This document shows, in pieces, positions 59,959 to 64,000 of a DNA stretch of 64,000 bases. Made by a program: the position numbers and the translations under genes. The DNA comes from Symbiodinium microadriaticum (lineage: Eukaryota; Sar; Dinophyceae; Suessiales; Symbiodiniaceae). Location: assembly GCA_001939145.1 (NCBI GenBank), contig LSRX01000067.1:993651-1057650 (forward strand). The letters are read 5' to 3'. Under the pieces are notes generated by a model. It saw only the letters and a program-made list of their open reading frames with translations. It was not told the DNA's origin and ran no database searches. The first letter of the stretch is position 1; each line of letters begins with the position of its first letter.

Positions 59959-62900
59959 CCCCTTTAAAAAATTCTGGGCTATAAGTGGACACTGTTACAA
60001 GTGTTCAGACCTCTATTGTGGCTTGAGAGTGCCACAGTTCGAGGGCTCGGGCCAGGTACTATTCTTAGTTCGATCGCGGTAGGATCCAGTTGAAGCCTCA
60101 GACAACCACGGGGTAGCACTGTTCTGGACGGGCATGGAATCCGTCTACTTGTGCTGAAGGTCATGAGAAAATAAAGTAGCTAGTTGTAAGACCAGTAACA
60201 GGAGCCTTCACACATGTTCTTCTCCATGTATGTTGAAGGTATCGCTGAATTTTCATCCGAGCCTTCTCTCCGGAAGGTTTGCTGCATGGGCCTCTGGAGT
60301 CACGCTGGACATTGAACCGTTACGACGTGCTCATCTTTCAGCCTTGAAGAGTGCGGTTTGGGGATCTACGGTTGGCTCCCACTGAAGCACTCGTCTTTCT
60401 GCAGTTGAGACAAACAGCGACGTTCCCTCCAATCACCTGCATCTTCGGGTACTTCTGCTTGGTCCACCTGGATTCATCGCAGCGGTCAGCTTGTGTGGGG
60501 ATTGGGCGATCAGGGCTTTAAGTTTAGGATCCCGCAGACCACTTGTGGTAGGGAATGCGAGATTCCAATACGTAATATAAGAGTGCAGGAGGGTAGACAA
60601 AGCCTTTCCCCGAACAACGGGCGAGTAGCTGTGTACCGCAAGTATCCCGGAAGCGCATGCATTGTCTAGGCATGAGCTGTGTCGAAGGCAGCCTCTGTAA
60701 CGTAAATATTTGGCTTCCGGCTTAAACCCTAAACCCTGAACCCTAAACCCTGAACCCTAAACCCTAAACTAAACCCTCCGAGCATTCGGCTGCAAGCGTA
60801 TCGCACTCAAAACTCGTACTTCAACCCCGGCCCCACGCTAAGGACCAGTGGATGTCATCGAAGACCCCCACGGTAATCATATCAACAGTAACAGTAGCAA
60901 ACCGAATAATAAGAATAACGATAATAATATAATACCACAAAAAGTAATAAGACTAACGATACCAATAAGAGTAACACTACGAATCGCAATACACGGAGAC
61001 ACCGAGCAGGCTTTCAGGAGCAGGCCTGGGTCTGTCTTAGAGTGGTGCCCTAGCGGTGTATACCTGCATCAGCCGGCATTCCCGAAGGTAGGGTTTCGGG
61101 TTTAGAGCGCAAGGTTTAGGGCTTAGGCTTTAGACCTTTAGGGTTTAAGTAGATTTCGGTCGAAGTACGCGCTCGTTGAGGTACTTGGGAGCAAATCGTA
61201 GATTGACAGGCCTGTGCTCGATGTCGATGTCGCCAAGGACTCTGAGACTCTGCTTGACGTTGCTTAGGGCTCTGCTTGAGCCACTTAACAGGGGTTTAGG
61301 GTTTACGGTTAACTAAACCCTCAACCCGATACCCAGATCAAGAATGTGTAAGTTGAAAGTTGGACCTGCCTAATGATCTCCAGCTGGTCCTCGTTGTCGC
61401 CCTGCCTCAGATGTGTGCAGGACAGGCCGGGCAGGAACCCTTGTACTAACGCTTGTAGCATCTCCTATATAGAGTCCGCCACAGCCCCACAATAAAGCCC
61501 TACACCCTAACCCGAAACCCTTACCCATCGGCGTCACGCAGTTGATGCTCCGTCGACAGCAAGTCACCGTGCATACTGAAGGGGTTGAATAGTTGGAATA
61601 GGGCTTGGGTGGACCCTATACTATGAATTGACTATGACTGCATTGGAACTATAAGTCCCAGCTGCTTATCAGGAACTCAGAACATCGAAAGCACGAACTG
61701 CACAGCGTACACTGAACTCCCCTCATCCGAACCTGGTCTTGCTATCTTTATCTGTCAAGGCAGGTTCAGCTTTCGACATCACCGCGAAGTAATACTTGAG
61801 TGAAGGCCAACAAGAGCGTTAAACATAATGAAGATATCCAGTTAACTTACTGCTGATGGAAGAGAAAAAACCAACATTGATAATAAGAACAGTTACCATA
61901 ATGACAACCTGCAACCTGAAGCCCCCAACCCTGCACCCTGAACCCCTTAACCCAAAACCGGGGCCCCTGGCCGGTTGTCAAAAGCGATCACGTCCGCCCC
62001 GGCGGCAACAAGCGCATCTACTCGCTCTTTCCGCTTCTCATCGAGAACCTCGGATAGCAACGGCTCGGGGAAGTTAAGGCAAGGACTCCGAACCAATACC
62101 CGCCCAAACAAAACACACCCAAACCAAGAACCCGCACGTCTGGAGCCATGTCCACGGCCCCAACGCCCTAAAGCCTAAACAGCAAACTCGTAGGGGTTGG
62201 GGGTTTAGAGTTTAGGGATAAAAACCAGCCAAAGCCAAAATGGCGTTGATGAGGATTCTTTTAGGGTTTACCTAAACCCGCAATGGCCCAACACTTATGA
62301 AAGGCTAGTAATCTATATACACTTGGGGTCCAGGGAAAGTTTAGGGATAAAATTTATAGGCCCATCGTTAAAGAGCCCACAAGGTTCTTGTCAAAATTGG
62401 TGTTTATGTCTTCGGAGCTTGGCATATAGGGATTCACAAGATTATGAGGGTTTGTGAGCAGGGGATTTAAGAACTATGCAATAGCAACTGGGGTTTAGGG
62501 TTTAGTGTTCAGGGTTTAGGGTTTAGGGGGTAATGAGTATCCTGGTCGAGGTTATCCAAAGCGGCCATCACTGCGGCAGCCACCCGAAGGCTCTTGTTTT
62601 CATCCTGGGTTGCAAGAGGGCCGAGGCGATGTTGTTCAGGGTTTAGCATTTATAGGGTGTGCTCAAGGTTTATGGGTTTAGGGCTTAGGGGCTAGCAGTT
62701 AGGGTCTAATTAGGGTATAGGGGATCACACATCGCGTAGAAACTTCAAAGAATCAGCAGCAATGTGTAGGATCTAGGTGCTTGAAACTGAACAGGTCCGA
62801 TGTAGTTGAGCAGTTGGCAATGATAAATGTTGGTGTGTCGTTACATACATGCTAGAGGAAGAGGCGCTATACGTGCAAACAAAGATGACTACTCTTGATG

Positions 62901-63412
62901 TGTACAAGTCCAGAAGCTTATGCATGTGCACCGTCCTGTTTCAAATTCGTGTACGCACATATGCTTTATATGCTAGGTTTTTCAGTATGGTATGGCTTTA
63001 GTCTCTGGGTTCCTATTGTAATATAACTAACCCAAGAATGCATCTGCTTTTTCTCCAGTGGGTTGCTCAACAGCCTTGTAAACCTCCAAACCCTAAACCT
63101 GAAACCAAACAAGCAAGACAAAACCTCAGGCCCCAAATCAAACGCAACATAGGTTAAGTAGAGGACGTAACGGAACCCTAAGAAAATAGAGCCCCAAAGT
63201 CACAAACCAGCTCCAGCAGCCTCTAAACCTAACATCTACAGCCTGAACCCTTACAAAGCCCAAGGAAACCCTGTGCAACCTTTTGCTTTCAATCCTATGT
63301 ATAAGTAGGTCCCCCAATAGTACCCTCTGATCCTGTCGATTTTGAGGTCTCCCTATAGCTAAAGCTGAAGGATAGATCTGCATTTCACATGTCTTCTGTG
63401 TGTGTATTATAC

Positions 63413-63445
<33 letters not shown>

Positions 63446-64000
63446 GGTGTGTGTGTGTGAGAGAGAGAGACTGTGCTGGCACTTATCCACTGCACACACA
63501 CGTGTGTGCATGTTCGTGCCAGACATGTGTATGTATACCTGGTGCATCTGCATGTCGTCCGGGTCAAGTACGCACTTCTACCGAAGAAGCAGCATTTATG
63601 GAGACGGCCCGTGATGAAGAAGGCTTCCGCCACCCTTAAACCCGAAGACTCAACCTGCAAAGCCCCCCTGCCAAGGACTTAAGGCAGGATTCTGCAGCCT
63701 CCACACAACCAGAAACAATAGCAAGGCCCTAAAACCTAGAGCCTAAGCCCTTTGAAGCCCTCTGAAGACCTCTGAAGCACCAGAATGCGGGTCCTTGGTA
63801 GCATCCGGAAAATCCTGATTCTTGAGGAGATCCGTGCGCGAGAGCAAGGCAACCAGCTCCCCTGACGACAAGACAGCTTCTTCGATTCCATCCGCAAGCC
63901 CCGAAAGTGTCCTTGAAACAGCCTACTCGAGGGTCTAGAGCTCAAAACCCTAAACCCTTAACCCTTAACCCCGGCTTTAACACCCAAACAAACCCTTCAA

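Overview
The window looks like nuclear DNA of an alveolate protist, most likely a dinoflagellate. The reasons are: degenerate TTTAGGG/CCCTAAA telomere-type repeats every few hundred bases on both strands; very small exons (33-142 bp) in long introns; and exon junctions in the one identifiable gene that need GC and GA donors as well as GT, usually after AG. No rRNA, tRNA, CRISPR array, operon or bacterial-type gene was seen. Species is not determined.

The one gene identified with confidence is a minus-strand IMP dehydrogenase (IMPDH) gene at about 53.6-63.9 kb. Twelve exons could be read by eye. They run from the end of the CBS/Bateman region (63.9 kb) to the QDLGAK motif near the C terminus (53.6 kb). 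The first ~200 residues lie off the right edge; the catalytic-cysteine exon and the last C-terminal exon were not securely placed. Introns are 0.3-2 kb and full of telomere-like motifs, foldbacks and satellites.

The IMPDH exons reveal a layout rule. In the sense direction an intron usually starts with G-rich TTTAGGG-like sequence just after the donor and ends with C-rich CCCTAAA-like sequence just before the acceptor. On the + strand, therefore, an exon of either orientation has CCCTAAA on its left and TTTAGGG on its right, and the two intron ends are complementary. Applying this rule gave about 35 more exon islands (for example 27.0-27.6, 31.2-31.6, 30.5, 40.5, 42.9, 45.0, 50.3-50.8 kb). Several chain in phase. 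None could be assigned to a family.

Caveat: at ~50% GC, stop-free runs of 60-100 codons are common by chance in six frames, so openness alone proves nothing here. Confidence for non-IMPDH exons rests on paired splice signals, flanking repeats, phase and residue pattern, and is kept low to moderate. Some islands read plausibly on both strands.

The rest is repeats: telomere-like arrays (densest 6.9-7.7, 11.6-11.8, 31.0-31.3, 38.2, 40.1, 55.9-56.2 kb); microsatellite blocks (12.0, 24.0, 25.1, 41.0-42.1, 45.3-46.2, 52.3-53.2 kb); degenerate triplet tracts; at least four families of short foldback (MITE-like) elements, one inserted inside another at 38.4 kb; and AT-rich islands at 21.1, 25.8 and 26.1 kb.
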